Below, one piece after another: positions 28,001 to 36,610 of a DNA stretch of 64,000 nucleotides; position 1 is the first letter of the stretch, and each line of letters starts with the position of its first letter. A program made the position numbers and the translations under genes. Origin of the DNA: Marivirga salinae (GTDB taxonomy: Bacteria; Bacteroidota; Bacteroidia; Cytophagales; Cyclobacteriaceae). The notes beneath the pieces were generated by a model. It was not told the DNA's origin. It did no database searches and saw only the letters and a program-made list of their open reading frames with translations. The stretch spans positions 2,728,001 through 2,792,000 of the forward strand of contig NZ_CP129971.1 of the NCBI RefSeq assembly GCF_030503855.1, read 5' to 3'.

Positions 28001-28715
28001 TGAATTTCTTTTTTTGAAAATAATCTGCCTTTTCAGGGTTCGGAGAAGCAAATTGCTCCACTTCAGGACCTTCTACATAAGCCACATTATCTTTATAAGC
28101 GGATACAATTCTATTAGGATTCTCTTTGGAAGTCCTTTTAATCATCTGGAAAAGCGTATTGGGCATTTCCTTTCCATCGATTACAAAAGTTCCATTAAAT
28201 ATTTTGTGTCTACAGTGTTCTGAATTTACTTGTGAGAATCCGAAAACCTCACTGTCAGTTAATGGGCGATCTAAATCTTTGCTTACTTGCTCAAGGTATT
28301 CTATTTCTTCTTTGCTTAGCGCTAAACCTTCCTTTTCGTTATAAGCAGTAATGTCGTCTATTAATTCTACAGGGTCTGGTTGTTTTTCAATGGTAAAGAT
28401 ATCTTCATTTAAGCCTTGATATTTAGCTTGAAGCATAGGGTCGATTATATCCGTTAGCTTTTCAATCGCTTCAAACATCTCAATTCTGAAGATGCCATTT
28501 AAGCCCATGGTTTGCGTTATTTCCACCGCATTAGTACTCCATGGACTCACCATTTCTTTACGAGGGCCAACATAAATACCTGCTAGTTCAGACGAAGGGA
28601 TTGTTTTTTCAGCATCCAGTAGCCATAAAAGTTTTTCTAAGTCTGTATCTGAAAATGGATTTTGATGTCCTAAAGCGTAAATTTGATGATTTTTACCCTG
28701 AAAAAAGCTAAGCAT
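25026..28715 (-). CDS. purL: Phosphoribosylformylglycinamidine synthase (large, single-chain)
   Basis: Fourth step of purine synthesis: converts FGAR, glutamine and ATP to FGAM. At 1229 residues this is the fused form with an N-terminal PurS-like part, the synthetase domains and a C-terminal glutaminase. Seen are VFGFSQVNSEHCRHKIFNG, LKAETHNFPTTVEPFYGAAT, GSGGEIRDR, SIHDHGAGGHLNCL, LSGHDVGSGGLITSLLET, the glutaminase nucleophile in MGVCNGCQLM (Cys1076) and the closing MPHLERSIFPW. Bacteroidota use this large type rather than separate PurS/Q/L. It is single with 310 bases of AT-rich DNA downstream before the tRNA region; the gap 24856-25025 shows nothing recognisable. Confidence 0.97.
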   Translation of the reverse strand: MLSFFQGKNHQIYALGHQNPFSDTDLEKLLWLLDAEKTIPSSELAGIYVGPRKEMVSPWSTNAVEITQTMGLNGIFRIEMFEAIEKLTDIIDPMLQAKYQGLNEDIFTIEKQPDPVELIDDITAYNEKEGLALSKEEIEYLEQVSKDLDRPLTDSEVFGFSQVNSEHCRHKIFNGTFVIDGKEMPNTLFQMIKRTSKENPNRIVSAYKDNVAYVEGPEVEQFASPNPEKADYFQKKKFKSVISLKAETHNFPTTVEPFYGAATGSGGEIRDRMAGGKAGIPLAGTAVYMTSYSRLKGNRPWENHMEERPWLYQSPVDILIKASNGASDFGNKFGQPLISGSVLTFEHEHAGKKYGYDKVIMQAGGIGYGVAEQSKKDVPQKGDKIVVMGGDNYRIGMGGSAVSSVDTGSFANQIELNAVQRANPEMQKRVANAIRAMAESSENPIVSIHDHGAGGHLNCLSELVEDTGGKIDLRKLPIGDTTLSAKEIVGNESQERMGLVIKAKEIAKLEKVSQRERAPFYVVGEITGDHHFSFKDKESDKNPVDWPLASMFGSAPKTILADQKHNTTFTTLQYEATEIEGYIKDVLKLESVACKDWLTNKVDRCVTGKVAKQQTTGPIQLPLNNVAVMALDFKGEKGIATSIGHAPVSALIDPKAGSELSIAEALTNIIFAPIQDSLKGISLSANWMWPAKNEGENARLYEAVEAISDFAVELGINIPTGKDSLSMVQKYPSGEKVYAPGTVIISAAGEVSDIRKTLETALIPKENSQLIYINMGKGSFELGGSAFSQTRASLGQETVKINSAKHFKKAFEITQKLINEDKILSGHDVGSGGLITSLLETTFPHQNLGLDLNFDAFEEKDIVKLLFSEQPGLLLQIEDDSIIKELKTAEIEVIALGTVNKSGKIKIRKDNQTIDLDVASLRDEWYETSYLLDEKQSGKDLAKSRFDNFKNQGLSFDFPEHFKGTFESLGLDPNRNSESGIKAAIIREKGVNSEREMAYMMYMAGFDVKDIHMTDLMSGEEDLSDVNFIVFTGGFSNSDVLGSAKGWAGAFKYNENAQKALKNFYNRKDTLSMGVCNGCQLMIALDLIYPHHKEKIKMAHNNSHKFECGFVNVDVPENNSIMLSSLKNSKLGIWVAHGEGKFEMPLAEREYNIAAKYSYGQYPANPNGSDYNTAALSSEDGRHLAIMPHLERSIFPWNWANYPTERKEDEISPWVEALVNARKWVEKVK

Positions 28716-28748
28716 AATGTGTTTTATGTAGGTGGAAGAAATAAAGCT

Positions 28749-28756
28749 GCAAAGTT
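28749..28756 (-). promoter_or_regulatory. Possible -7 box of purL
   Basis: The minus strand reads TAACTTTG, a match to TAnnTTTG, 34 bases before the purL start. No good -33 TTTG is seen, so confidence is low. Confidence 0.35.
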
Positions 28757-28797
28757 AGAAATTATCCATTATTTAGAATAGAGAATGCTCAAATAAG

Positions 28798-28962
28798 TTG
28801 TCAGGTTTTCAAGTTATCAGGTTAGCAAGTTTGTTAGAGCCATGTGAAAAATTAACAATAAGAATTAGAGGTTAACAAAACTTGTAAAAAGTGGGTGTAT
28901 TAAAAACGCTAACGTAATAGCATATTAACTTGTCAACCTGCTAACTCGCCAACCTGTCAACT
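28798..28962 (+). repeat. Inverted pair of degenerate CAGGTT/AACCTG repeats
   Basis: The spacer between purL and the next gene contains TCAGGTTTTCAAGTTATCAGGTTAG at its left and ACTTGTCAACCTGCTAACTCGCC and AACCTGTCAAC at its right, which are inverted versions of the same AAGTT-CAGGTT unit. The right arm touches the stop codon of the hydrolase gene at 28963. It is of the same style as the AACTTCC repeats at 16463 and 36539 but with another unit. Confidence 0.55.
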
Positions 28963-29766
28963 TTAGCGCTTTGCGCTTAAATGCTTTGCAGTATCCGCTA
29001 TCAATGTATTGTGACCGGCTTCCAAAATCACATGCTCATATTCTTTTACATGCTTTAATAAATCCATCATGTTCTCGGCTGTGATAATTTTATCATATTT
29101 ACCTGTGAACATCATGGTGGGGATTTTATTTTGGTTAATAAGAAAGGCGATTAGTTTTAAATCAAATTTAAGATGACGAAACACTACCCAAGTCAAATAA
29201 ACTCTTCGTCTTTTTTTACGAGTGTTCATTTGCGTATTGGCAAACTTCAACAAGCTTTTGTCAACCAAACCTAATTTTTTTGTGAATTTTAATATTTGAT
29301 AAAAATACTTTGGCTGCACAATCATAGCTCTAAAAAATCTTCTGAAAGAATTGGGATAAGTAGCTAAACTATACCAAAAGGAAGTTTTAATTCCATCAGG
29401 AGCTATTAAAAGAAACTCTTTAATCTTTCTAGGGAATAATTCCAGACTTGCCAATGCAAATTTTCCACCCATACTATACCCAACAACAGCAAATTCATTG
29501 ATTTCATGTTTTTGAAGAAACATTTTTAAAATTTCTTCCCAATCTTGTTTTTCTAAAGCTTGATTTCTGTCTTTCCATTCGCTTTTGCCATGATAATAGA
29601 TGTCAAAAGCATAAACTGTATATTTTTCTCCTAATAATTCAGAAAATGAATTGTAAACTTCTTTTGACTGACCGAAGCCATGAAAGGCTAAAAGTGGTGT
29701 TTTACCATTTCCTGCAATAGAATAGTGTAAAATATTTTCTCCAAATTTTATATGGCCAAATCTCAT
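28963..29766 (-). CDS. Alpha/beta hydrolase
   Basis: Cytoplasmic hydrolase of 267 residues. The oxyanion region is LLAFHGFGQSKEVY, the nucleophile elbow GYSMGGKF (Ser98), the acid probably the Asp of GKYDKIIT and the base His in LEAGHNTLI near residue 253. A cap region rich in basic residues (NTRKKRRRVYLT) lies about 185-200. The end AKHLSAKR is directly followed by the repeat, so a few native C-terminal residues may have been replaced. Substrate unknown. It is divergent from the TetR gene. Confidence 0.85.
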   Translation of the reverse strand: MRFGHIKFGENILHYSIAGNGKTPLLAFHGFGQSKEVYNSFSELLGEKYTVYAFDIYYHGKSEWKDRNQALEKQDWEEILKMFLQKHEINEFAVVGYSMGGKFALASLELFPRKIKEFLLIAPDGIKTSFWYSLATYPNSFRRFFRAMIVQPKYFYQILKFTKKLGLVDKSLLKFANTQMNTRKKRRRVYLTWVVFRHLKFDLKLIAFLINQNKIPTMMFTGKYDKIITAENMMDLLKHVKEYEHVILEAGHNTLIADTAKHLSAKR

Positions 29767-29908
29767 TTACGAAAAAGTATTGTCTGTTTTAATATTATCA
29801 ACGGAATTTAAAATTATTATTACGGAAAAATCAAAATATGTTCAACTATCTGTATATCAACAGATTGAAAATTTATTTTGATATGTATAAAAATTTGTAA
29901 ACAAAAGC

Positions 29909-29916
29909 TACCTTTG
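29909..29916 (+). promoter_or_regulatory. Possible -7 box upstream of the efflux operon
   Basis: TACCTTTG matches the Bacteroidota -7 consensus and lies 68 bases before the regulator start. A TTTTG at 29876-29880 is rather far (28 bases) for a -33 box. The 218-base gap 29767-29984 has no other recognisable feature. Confidence 0.4.
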
Positions 29917-29984
29917 TCCGTTGGAAACCGAGGAAACTTTTAATCTAATTCAAGTTTCCTTAGTACAAAACGCAATATAGTAAT

Positions 29985-30599
29985 TTGAGTACAGAGAAAA
30001 ATATATTAGAGGGAGCAAAAAGTTTATTTATGCAATTTGGCTTGAAGTCCATCACCATGGACGACATAGCTAGAAAAGTAGGCGTAAGTAAAAAAACGAT
30101 CTATCAGTTCTTTAGTGATAAAAATAGCATTGTTTTTAAATCAGTTCATGAACATTTTTCTGATCATAGAAATGAGATTGAGAAAGTATTGGATAATAGT
30201 AAAAACTCAATTGAAGCTATGTACAAAATATCCAAGTGCATGAAATTGCAAGTAGAGGCAGTAAATCCCACTGTTTTATATGATTTACAACGCTATTTCC
30301 CAAAAGCACATAAAAGGTTTTTAGAATTTAAAAACACTTTTATAAAGGACAGGATGACAAAAATCATTGAGGATGGAATAGCTTCAGGTTTTTTTAGAAA
30401 AGAAATCAATACTGAAATACTCGTAATACAAAGAATTGAGCAAGCTCAATTAGCTTTTAACAATGAAATATTTCCCAGAGATAAATTTGACTTTAAGGAG
30501 ATTCACGAACAATTGTTTGATCATTTTTTACATGGGATTTTAACTGAAAAAGGAAAAGAAAAATATAACCAATATTTAAATGAAGAGCATGATGCTTAA
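29985..30599 (+). CDS. TetR/AcrR-family regulator of the efflux operon
   Basis: DNA-binding repressor-type protein of 204 residues. The N-terminal helix-turn-helix covers about 25-44 (TMDDIARKVGVSKKTIYQFF), the classic TetR signature; the remainder is the ligand-binding helical bundle. I accept a TTG start at 29985 because the first ATG in frame (residue 16) would cut into the DNA-binding domain. Its stop overlaps the TolC-like gene by 20 bases, so it is the first gene of the efflux operon and probably represses it. Ligand unknown. Confidence 0.88.
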   Translation: MSTEKNILEGAKSLFMQFGLKSITMDDIARKVGVSKKTIYQFFSDKNSIVFKSVHEHFSDHRNEIEKVLDNSKNSIEAMYKISKCMKLQVEAVNPTVLYDLQRYFPKAHKRFLEFKNTFIKDRMTKIIEDGIASGFFRKEINTEILVIQRIEQAQLAFNNEIFPRDKFDFKEIHEQLFDHFLHGILTEKGKEKYNQYLNEEHDA

Positions 30600-31950
30600 C
30601 AAAATCAGAATTTTATGTGCTGCGATTTTTTTAATGCCAATAGGCATAATGGCACAAGAGGAGATTATCAAACCAATGAGTTTGGAAGAATGCGTGAATT
30701 ATGCATTGGAAAACAATCGTAATTTGAAAACCACCAGATTGGAAGAAGCAATAGCTGAAACACAAGTGGGTGAAACTCGCTCACAGGGCTTACCACAAGT
30801 GAAATTTCAATCAGGAGTGAATTATAATTACCAAATTCAAAGAGCCTTTTTACCTAACTCCATCATTACCGGAGATCCTAATGCAGAAGGATTTACACCA
30901 GTGCAATTTAGCCCTGAATATGATGGGAATGCAGTTGCTTCTGTTTCACAACTTTTATTTGATGGATCTTACTTTGTAGGACTACAAGCTGCCAAAACTC
31001 TTAGAGAATTGAGGCAAAAAGAATCTAATCAGTCAGAAATTGAGACAGTTGAAGCCATTACTAAAGCATATTATTTGGTTCTGATAACCGAAGAGCGTTT
31101 GAAACTACTCGATGCCAATCAAAATCAATTAGATAGAGTTTTGAAAGAAACCAAGGCTTTATATGAAAATGGCTTTGCTGAGAAAATTGATGTTGATAGA
31201 ATTACAGTTAATTACAATAACATTCAAACAGAAAATAATAAAGCCAAAAGAAGTTATGACATGACCATGGATATGCTAAAATTTCAAATGGGAATGCCTT
31301 TGAATTCTCCTTTAGCTTTATCGGGGGATATTTCTAATTTAACTTTGGAAGCAGAAGAATATTTAGGCAAATCTGAAAATTTTGACTTCAGAGAGCGAAC
31401 TGAATATTCGATTTTACAAACTAATCAAGATTTAGCTAATCTGGATTTGAGAAATAATAAAGCCACTCATTTACCTAAACTATACGCTAATTTCAATTAT
31501 GGATATAATACCGGGGTGAACTCTACTGGGGATCTATTTAATTTTAGTGATAATTGGTTAGAATTCGGAGCAGTGGGAGTTTCATTAACATGGGATATAT
31601 TCACAGGTTTGAACCGCTCTAGCAAAATGGAAAAAAACCGAATTCAAATTGAACAAATTGAAATTCAAAAAGAGCAACTAAAAAGCTCCATAAATATGGA
31701 AATTAAACAAGCTAAGGATGATTTAAAATCTGCAAAGGAAAGCTTGGATGTACAAGAACAAAATATGGAATTGGCAAATTCGGTATATGAACAAGTAGAA
31801 ACAAAATATAAAAATGGAATGGCCAGCAGTCGAGAATTATTGGATGCTGAGACTTCAAAAAAGGAAGCAGAAACCAATTATTACAGTTCACTTTATGATG
31901 CTGTAATAGCCAAAATAGAATTAGAAAAAGCTTTAGGAATATTGTATTGA
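30580..31950 (+). CDS. TolC-family outer-membrane efflux protein
   Basis: Outer-membrane channel of a tripartite pump, 456 residues with a signal peptide ending GIMAQE. Two TolC repeats are visible: MSLEECVNYALENNRNLKTT near the start and, in the second half, long coiled helices such as QIEQIEIQKEQLKSSINMEI and the conserved GMASSRELLDAETSKKEAE block. Alternative starts exist at 30589 and 30592; the one at 30580 overlaps the regulator by 20 bases. It works with the adaptor and RND pump encoded next. Confidence 0.92.
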   Translation: MKSMMLNKIRILCAAIFLMPIGIMAQEEIIKPMSLEECVNYALENNRNLKTTRLEEAIAETQVGETRSQGLPQVKFQSGVNYNYQIQRAFLPNSIITGDPNAEGFTPVQFSPEYDGNAVASVSQLLFDGSYFVGLQAAKTLRELRQKESNQSEIETVEAITKAYYLVLITEERLKLLDANQNQLDRVLKETKALYENGFAEKIDVDRITVNYNNIQTENNKAKRSYDMTMDMLKFQMGMPLNSPLALSGDISNLTLEAEEYLGKSENFDFRERTEYSILQTNQDLANLDLRNNKATHLPKLYANFNYGYNTGVNSTGDLFNFSDNWLEFGAVGVSLTWDIFTGLNRSSKMEKNRIQIEQIEIQKEQLKSSINMEIKQAKDDLKSAKESLDVQEQNMELANSVYEQVETKYKNGMASSRELLDAETSKKEAETNYYSSLYDAVIAKIELEKALGILY

Positions 31951-31960
31951 TTTGATAAAA

Positions 31961-33115
31961 ATGAGAAGAACTATAAAAATGAAAAATTCAATTTTAATAA
32001 TTGCCCTTGCAGTTTTAATGGGAGCTTGCGGAGGAAATTCGGATGTGGAAAAACTGAAATCAAAACTTGAGAGAATAGAAAAAGATATTCAGTCAAAAAC
32101 AATTGAAGCTGCTGAGCTTCAAGATGAAATTGCAGAATTGGATCCTGAATTTTCTAAAAAATCTGATCAGTCTGTTTTAATTAAATCAGAAAAGGTAAAA
32201 CCACAGGATTTTCAACATAAAATTCAGGTTCAAGGTGAAGTAGCCTCTCGCAGGAATATTACGATGGGTGCTGAAACTATGGGCAGAGTTACCCAAATAA
32301 ATGTTTCGCCTGGAGATATGGTGAAGCGTAATCAATTATTAGTGAAATTGGATGCTGCTACAACAGAAAATAGCATTAAGGAATTGAAAACTGCTTTAGA
32401 TTTAGCCACCACCATATTTAAAAAGCAGAAAAATCTTTGGGAACAAAAAATTGGTACTGAAGTACAATATTTGGAAGCTAAAAATAGAAAAGAGTCTCTT
32501 GAGAGACAACTGGCAACAGCACAATCTCAGTTGGATATGGCTTATCTTAAAGCTCCTTTTAACGGAAGGATTAATGATGTAAATGTGAATACTGGCGAAT
32601 TAGTACAGCCAGGCATGCCTATTTTAAATATGGTGAGTCAGGAAGAAATGTATCTTAAATCTGATGTTTCAGAAGAATATATCAATGATTTTGATATGGG
32701 AGATTCAGTAGAAGTCTATTTGCCATCTATTAAAAAATCTTTCACAACGGTAGTAAGCTCAGTGAGTTATGTGATTAATCCTGCAAATAGAACTTTTCAA
32801 CTAGAGGTGAAGGTAAATGAGTTTGTTGATAAATTGAAGCCCAATCAATTTGCTAAATTAACATTAGTAGATTATGAAAATGAGAATGCTATTGTTGTTC
32901 CTTCTTATGTAGTTCAGCAAGATAATATTGGTGACTTTGTATACATAGTGAAATCTGAAAATAACCAGAAGAAAGCTGAAAAAGTAAGAGTTGAAAGAGG
33001 TAAATCTTACGATGGCAAAACTGAGATATTAAAGGGAATCAAATCTGGAGATACCATCATTTCAGAAGGATATAGAGAAGCAGTAAATGGTATTGCAGTC
33101 CGTTTAGCACAATAA
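31961..33115 (+). CDS. RND efflux periplasmic adaptor lipoprotein
   Basis: Membrane-fusion protein linking pump and TolC. The precursor starts at ATG 31961 or, equally well, ATG 31979; either gives a lipoprotein signal with lipobox LMGAC. After the cysteine comes a short coiled coil (VEKLKSKLERIEKDIQSK), then the lipoyl/barrel-sandwich half QGEVASRRNITMGAETMGRV, the helical hairpin, the second lipoyl half AYLKAPFNGRINDVNVNTGE, the beta-barrel and the membrane-proximal domain. All parts are intact. It lies 10-28 bases after the TolC gene and 18 before the pump. Confidence 0.92.
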   Translation: MRRTIKMKNSILIIALAVLMGACGGNSDVEKLKSKLERIEKDIQSKTIEAAELQDEIAELDPEFSKKSDQSVLIKSEKVKPQDFQHKIQVQGEVASRRNITMGAETMGRVTQINVSPGDMVKRNQLLVKLDAATTENSIKELKTALDLATTIFKKQKNLWEQKIGTEVQYLEAKNRKESLERQLATAQSQLDMAYLKAPFNGRINDVNVNTGELVQPGMPILNMVSQEEMYLKSDVSEEYINDFDMGDSVEVYLPSIKKSFTTVVSSVSYVINPANRTFQLEVKVNEFVDKLKPNQFAKLTLVDYENENAIVVPSYVVQQDNIGDFVYIVKSENNQKKAEKVRVERGKSYDGKTEILKGIKSGDTIISEGYREAVNGIAVRLAQ

Positions 33116-33133
33116 TTTCGAAAAAAGATATTT

Positions 33134-36100
33134 ATGAGCGATCAAAATAAAAAGAAAGTAGAAAAGGAGTTTGGGCTTACCACCTTATCGGTAAATAACC
33201 GAACTACTGTTTACGTATTGGCTTTCCTTATTGTGGTTTTAGGTGTAATTTCTTATATCAATTTACCTAAAGAAAACTTCCCTGAGATAGCACAACCTAC
33301 CATTTATGTAGGAACACTTCATCCTGGTAACTCACCAGCCGATATGGAGAAATTGATTACCCGTCCGTTGGAAAAGGAAATCAACACTATTTCATCTGTG
33401 GACAATATTAAATCCACTTCAGTGCAGGATTTCTCCACCATTATTATTGAATTTACCACTGATACGGATGTTGATGAAGCTTTGCAAGAAGTAAAAGATG
33501 CTGTAGATCAGGCAAATTCTGAGTTACCTTCTGACTTACAGGATGACCCAAATGTGTTTGAGTTGAATGTGGCTGAATTCCCGATTATGAATATTAACCT
33601 TTCGGGAAATTATAGTGTGGAGACCTTGAATTCCTATGCAGAATATTTGGAAGAGGAAATGGAGAAATTCCCTGAAATGTCCAAAGCTGAAATTCGTGGG
33701 GTTGATGAGAAGGAAGTTCGTATTATGGTGGACCCACTAGAAATGGAAGCGCGTAAAATCAGCTTTAATGATATTGAAACTGCTGTTCAACAAGAGAACA
33801 TGACGATGTCAGGCGGAAATATTAAAATGGGTGATATCAGAAGAACTGTATCTATTTCAGGTGAATATGAAAACCCTGAGGCTTTAGAAAACCTGATTAT
33901 CAAAAATGAAAACGAAAATATTGTTTACCTAAAAGATATAGCTGAAATAGAATTTGATTATAAAGAAAAGCAAAGTTATGCTCGCTTAAATAATGAGGCG
34001 GTTGTGATGGTGGATGCCGTTAAAAGAAGCGGTGAAAATTTACTGATTCTTACCGATAAAATATATGAGGTAGTAGAAAAAGCGAAAAAAGAGGTTTTTC
34101 CTGAAGATTTGGTAGTGACCATTACAAATGATCAATCACAACAGACTCGTGATCAAGTAAGCAGTCTGGAGAATAATATCATTTCAGGTGTGATCTTGGT
34201 TGTTATAGTGCTTTTATTCTTTTTAGGAACTCGAAATGCACTTTTCGTTGGAATCGCTATTCCGATGTCTATGTTCATGGCTTTTATGATTTTAGGAGCA
34301 TTAGGGATTACCATTAATATGATCGTGTTATTCTCTCTGATCATGGCCCTTGGTATGTTGGTGGATAATGGAATTGTGGTAGTCGAAAATGTTTATCGTT
34401 TAATGGAGGAAGGATATTCTCCAATTCAAGCTACTAAAATTGGTGTGGGAGAAGTTGCCTTACCGATTATTTCATCAACGGCAACTACTTTGGCTGCATT
34501 TTTACCATTGGCTTTTTGGCCAGGCCTAATTGGTGAGTTTATGAAATACTTGCCAATTACTTTGATTATCACCTTAGGATCATCATTATTCGTGGCCTTG
34601 GTGATCAATCCGGTATTTATCGCTTCTTTTATGAGAATAGATGAAGGTGGTAAACTCAATTATAAAAGAGTTTGGAGAATTGCTCTCATATCATTTGCTA
34701 TAGGTGCAATCTTTATTCTACTGAAAGTATATGCTCTTGGTAATTTGGCTATTTTATTTGGAGCTTTAGGATTGTTAAATACATATGTTTTAACGCCACT
34801 TTCTCGTAGATTCCAAAAAGGATTTTTACCGGCACTGGAAAGCTTATATTCTAGAACACTAGGATTTGCAGTTAGGGGTTGGAATCCATATTATTTTCTT
34901 GGAGGTACAGTCTTGGCTTTGATTGGTTCCGTAATGTTATTGGGAGCTTTTACTCCAAATGTTTTATTCTTCCCAGAAAATGAACCTAAATATGTCAATG
35001 TATTTGTTGAATTTCCTGTTGGAACTGATGTAGAACATACTAATGAATTTTCTACTAAAATTGAGCAGGATGTAAAAAAGGTTATTGAACCTTATAGTGA
35101 TATTGTAGAATCTGTAGTTGCGAATGTTGGTAGAGGTGCGAGTGACCCAAGTGACCCAACTGCAATGGGACAATCCGATACGCCTAATAAAGCTAGAATC
35201 ACCGTTAACTTTGTGGAATTTAAATATAGAGATGGAATTTCTACCACTAAAGTAATGAATGAAATCAGGGATGTTGTAGCCGATAAATATGCAGGTGTTT
35301 CTATAACAGTAGATAAAGATCAGGCAGGTCCGCCAACGGGTAAGCCACTTAATATTGAAATTATTGGAGAGGATTATGATAAACTCATTCAAATCACAGA
35401 AGATTTAACAGTTTTCATTAATAATCAAAGTATTGGTGGAATTGAAGATTTAAAAAGTGATTTGGAGGTCGGAAAACCTGAATTAACCATCAATATTGAT
35501 AGAGAAAGTTCAAGAAGATTTGGATTGAGTACCGCAACTATTGCCAATGAAATTAGGACTGGCCTTTTCGGAAAGGAAATCTCTAAATATAAAGAGGGAG
35601 AGGATGATTATGAAATTCAGCTGCGCTATAATGATGAATATCGCTATGACGTGAATGCATTGATTAATAAAAAGATTACTTATAGAGATCAGTCTTCAGG
35701 TAAAGTGAATCAAGTACCAATCAGTGCGGTGGCAGATGTAGAATATACGAGTACTTATGGTTCTATCAATAGAAAAGAAATGGATAGGGTAGTGACTGTT
35801 TATTCTAATATTTTAGATGGATATAATGCCACTAATGTTAATAATCAGTTGAAAGCGGCCATGAAAGATTTTGAGGTTCCTGCAGGATATGAAGTGAAAT
35901 TCACCGGAGAACAAGAAGAACAAGCTGAGGAATTGGAATTCTTAAGTGTGGCTTTATTGCTGGCGGTATTCTTAATCTTTTTAATTATAGTGGCTCAGTT
36001 CAATAGATTAACTGCTCCATTTATTATCATGAGTTCTGTAATATTCAGTACGATTGGTGTATTCCTTGGATTGGTTGCATTCCAGATGGATTTCATTATT

Positions 36101-36538
36101 GTAATGACCATGATAGGAATTATTTCACTTGCAGGAATTGTTGTAAACAATGCCATTGTATTGATAGATTTCATCGAAATCAGTAAATCTAATAAAAAAT
36201 TGAACTTAGAGGAAGGCGAGAGTCTAAATTATGAGATGGTAAAAGAAGCGGTGATGTTGGCAGGTAAAACTCGTCTAAGACCTGTTTTATTAACCGCGAT
36301 TACAACGGTCTTAGGATTAATTCCTTTAGCTATTGGTTTCAATTTTGATTTTATTCAATTGTTTACAAGTTACGATCCTGATTTCTACCTAGGTGGAGAT
36401 TCCGTAATGTTCTGGGAGCCGATTTGTTGGACGATTATATTCGGTTTAACATTCGCTACCTTCTTAACATTAGTGATCGTGCCTGTTATGTATCTTATTG
36501 CAAATCAGTTAAATGCCAAATTTGGGATAGGTAGGTAA
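33134..36538 (+). CDS. RND-family efflux pump (AcrB/MexB-like)
   Basis: Inner-membrane proton-driven exporter of 1134 residues. The chain has the two-fold RND layout: TM1 at about 25-45, a large periplasmic domain, TM2-6 at about 340-540 with GMLVDNGIVVVENVYRLMEE (the TM4 region), a second periplasmic domain and TM7-12 at about 940-1130 with GIVVNNAIVLIDFIE. The N-terminal LITRPLEKEINTISSVDNIK loop is typical. Two extra hydrophobic stretches around residues 510-560 and 575-600 make it longer than AcrB. Cargo (drugs, lipids or metals) is not defined; lack of CzcA metal motifs makes organic cargo more likely. Confidence 0.93.
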   Translation: MSDQNKKKVEKEFGLTTLSVNNRTTVYVLAFLIVVLGVISYINLPKENFPEIAQPTIYVGTLHPGNSPADMEKLITRPLEKEINTISSVDNIKSTSVQDFSTIIIEFTTDTDVDEALQEVKDAVDQANSELPSDLQDDPNVFELNVAEFPIMNINLSGNYSVETLNSYAEYLEEEMEKFPEMSKAEIRGVDEKEVRIMVDPLEMEARKISFNDIETAVQQENMTMSGGNIKMGDIRRTVSISGEYENPEALENLIIKNENENIVYLKDIAEIEFDYKEKQSYARLNNEAVVMVDAVKRSGENLLILTDKIYEVVEKAKKEVFPEDLVVTITNDQSQQTRDQVSSLENNIISGVILVVIVLLFFLGTRNALFVGIAIPMSMFMAFMILGALGITINMIVLFSLIMALGMLVDNGIVVVENVYRLMEEGYSPIQATKIGVGEVALPIISSTATTLAAFLPLAFWPGLIGEFMKYLPITLIITLGSSLFVALVINPVFIASFMRIDEGGKLNYKRVWRIALISFAIGAIFILLKVYALGNLAILFGALGLLNTYVLTPLSRRFQKGFLPALESLYSRTLGFAVRGWNPYYFLGGTVLALIGSVMLLGAFTPNVLFFPENEPKYVNVFVEFPVGTDVEHTNEFSTKIEQDVKKVIEPYSDIVESVVANVGRGASDPSDPTAMGQSDTPNKARITVNFVEFKYRDGISTTKVMNEIRDVVADKYAGVSITVDKDQAGPPTGKPLNIEIIGEDYDKLIQITEDLTVFINNQSIGGIEDLKSDLEVGKPELTINIDRESSRRFGLSTATIANEIRTGLFGKEISKYKEGEDDYEIQLRYNDEYRYDVNALINKKITYRDQSSGKVNQVPISAVADVEYTSTYGSINRKEMDRVVTVYSNILDGYNATNVNNQLKAAMKDFEVPAGYEVKFTGEQEEQAEELEFLSVALLLAVFLIFLIIVAQFNRLTAPFIIMSSVIFSTIGVFLGLVAFQMDFIIVMTMIGIISLAGIVVNNAIVLIDFIEISKSNKKLNLEEGESLNYEMVKEAVMLAGKTRLRPVLLTAITTVLGLIPLAIGFNFDFIQLFTSYDPDFYLGGDSVMFWEPICWTIIFGLTFATFLTLVIVPVMYLIANQLNAKFGIGR

Positions 36539-36610
36539 GTTAGGAGTTGGGAGTAGGAAGCTCGAAGTTTCCCCTCCCAACTTCAAACTTCCAACTTCCA
36601 ACTCCACCAC
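36539..36610 (+). repeat. AACTTCC/GGAAGTT inverted repeat after the RND gene
   Basis: The sequence following the pump's stop codon starts GGAGTTGGGAGTAGGAAG and ends with tandem CTTCAAACTTCCAACTTCCAACTCC-like units, so it can fold into a long imperfect hairpin. The unit is the same as at 16463-16612. It fills the whole spacer before the next gene. Confidence 0.6.

Noticed and set aside
34964..35392. A 142-codon minus-strand frame within the RND pump gene
   Set aside because: The plus frame encodes clear RND periplasmic sequence; the antisense translation is Ile/Phe/Arg-rich noise with no motif.
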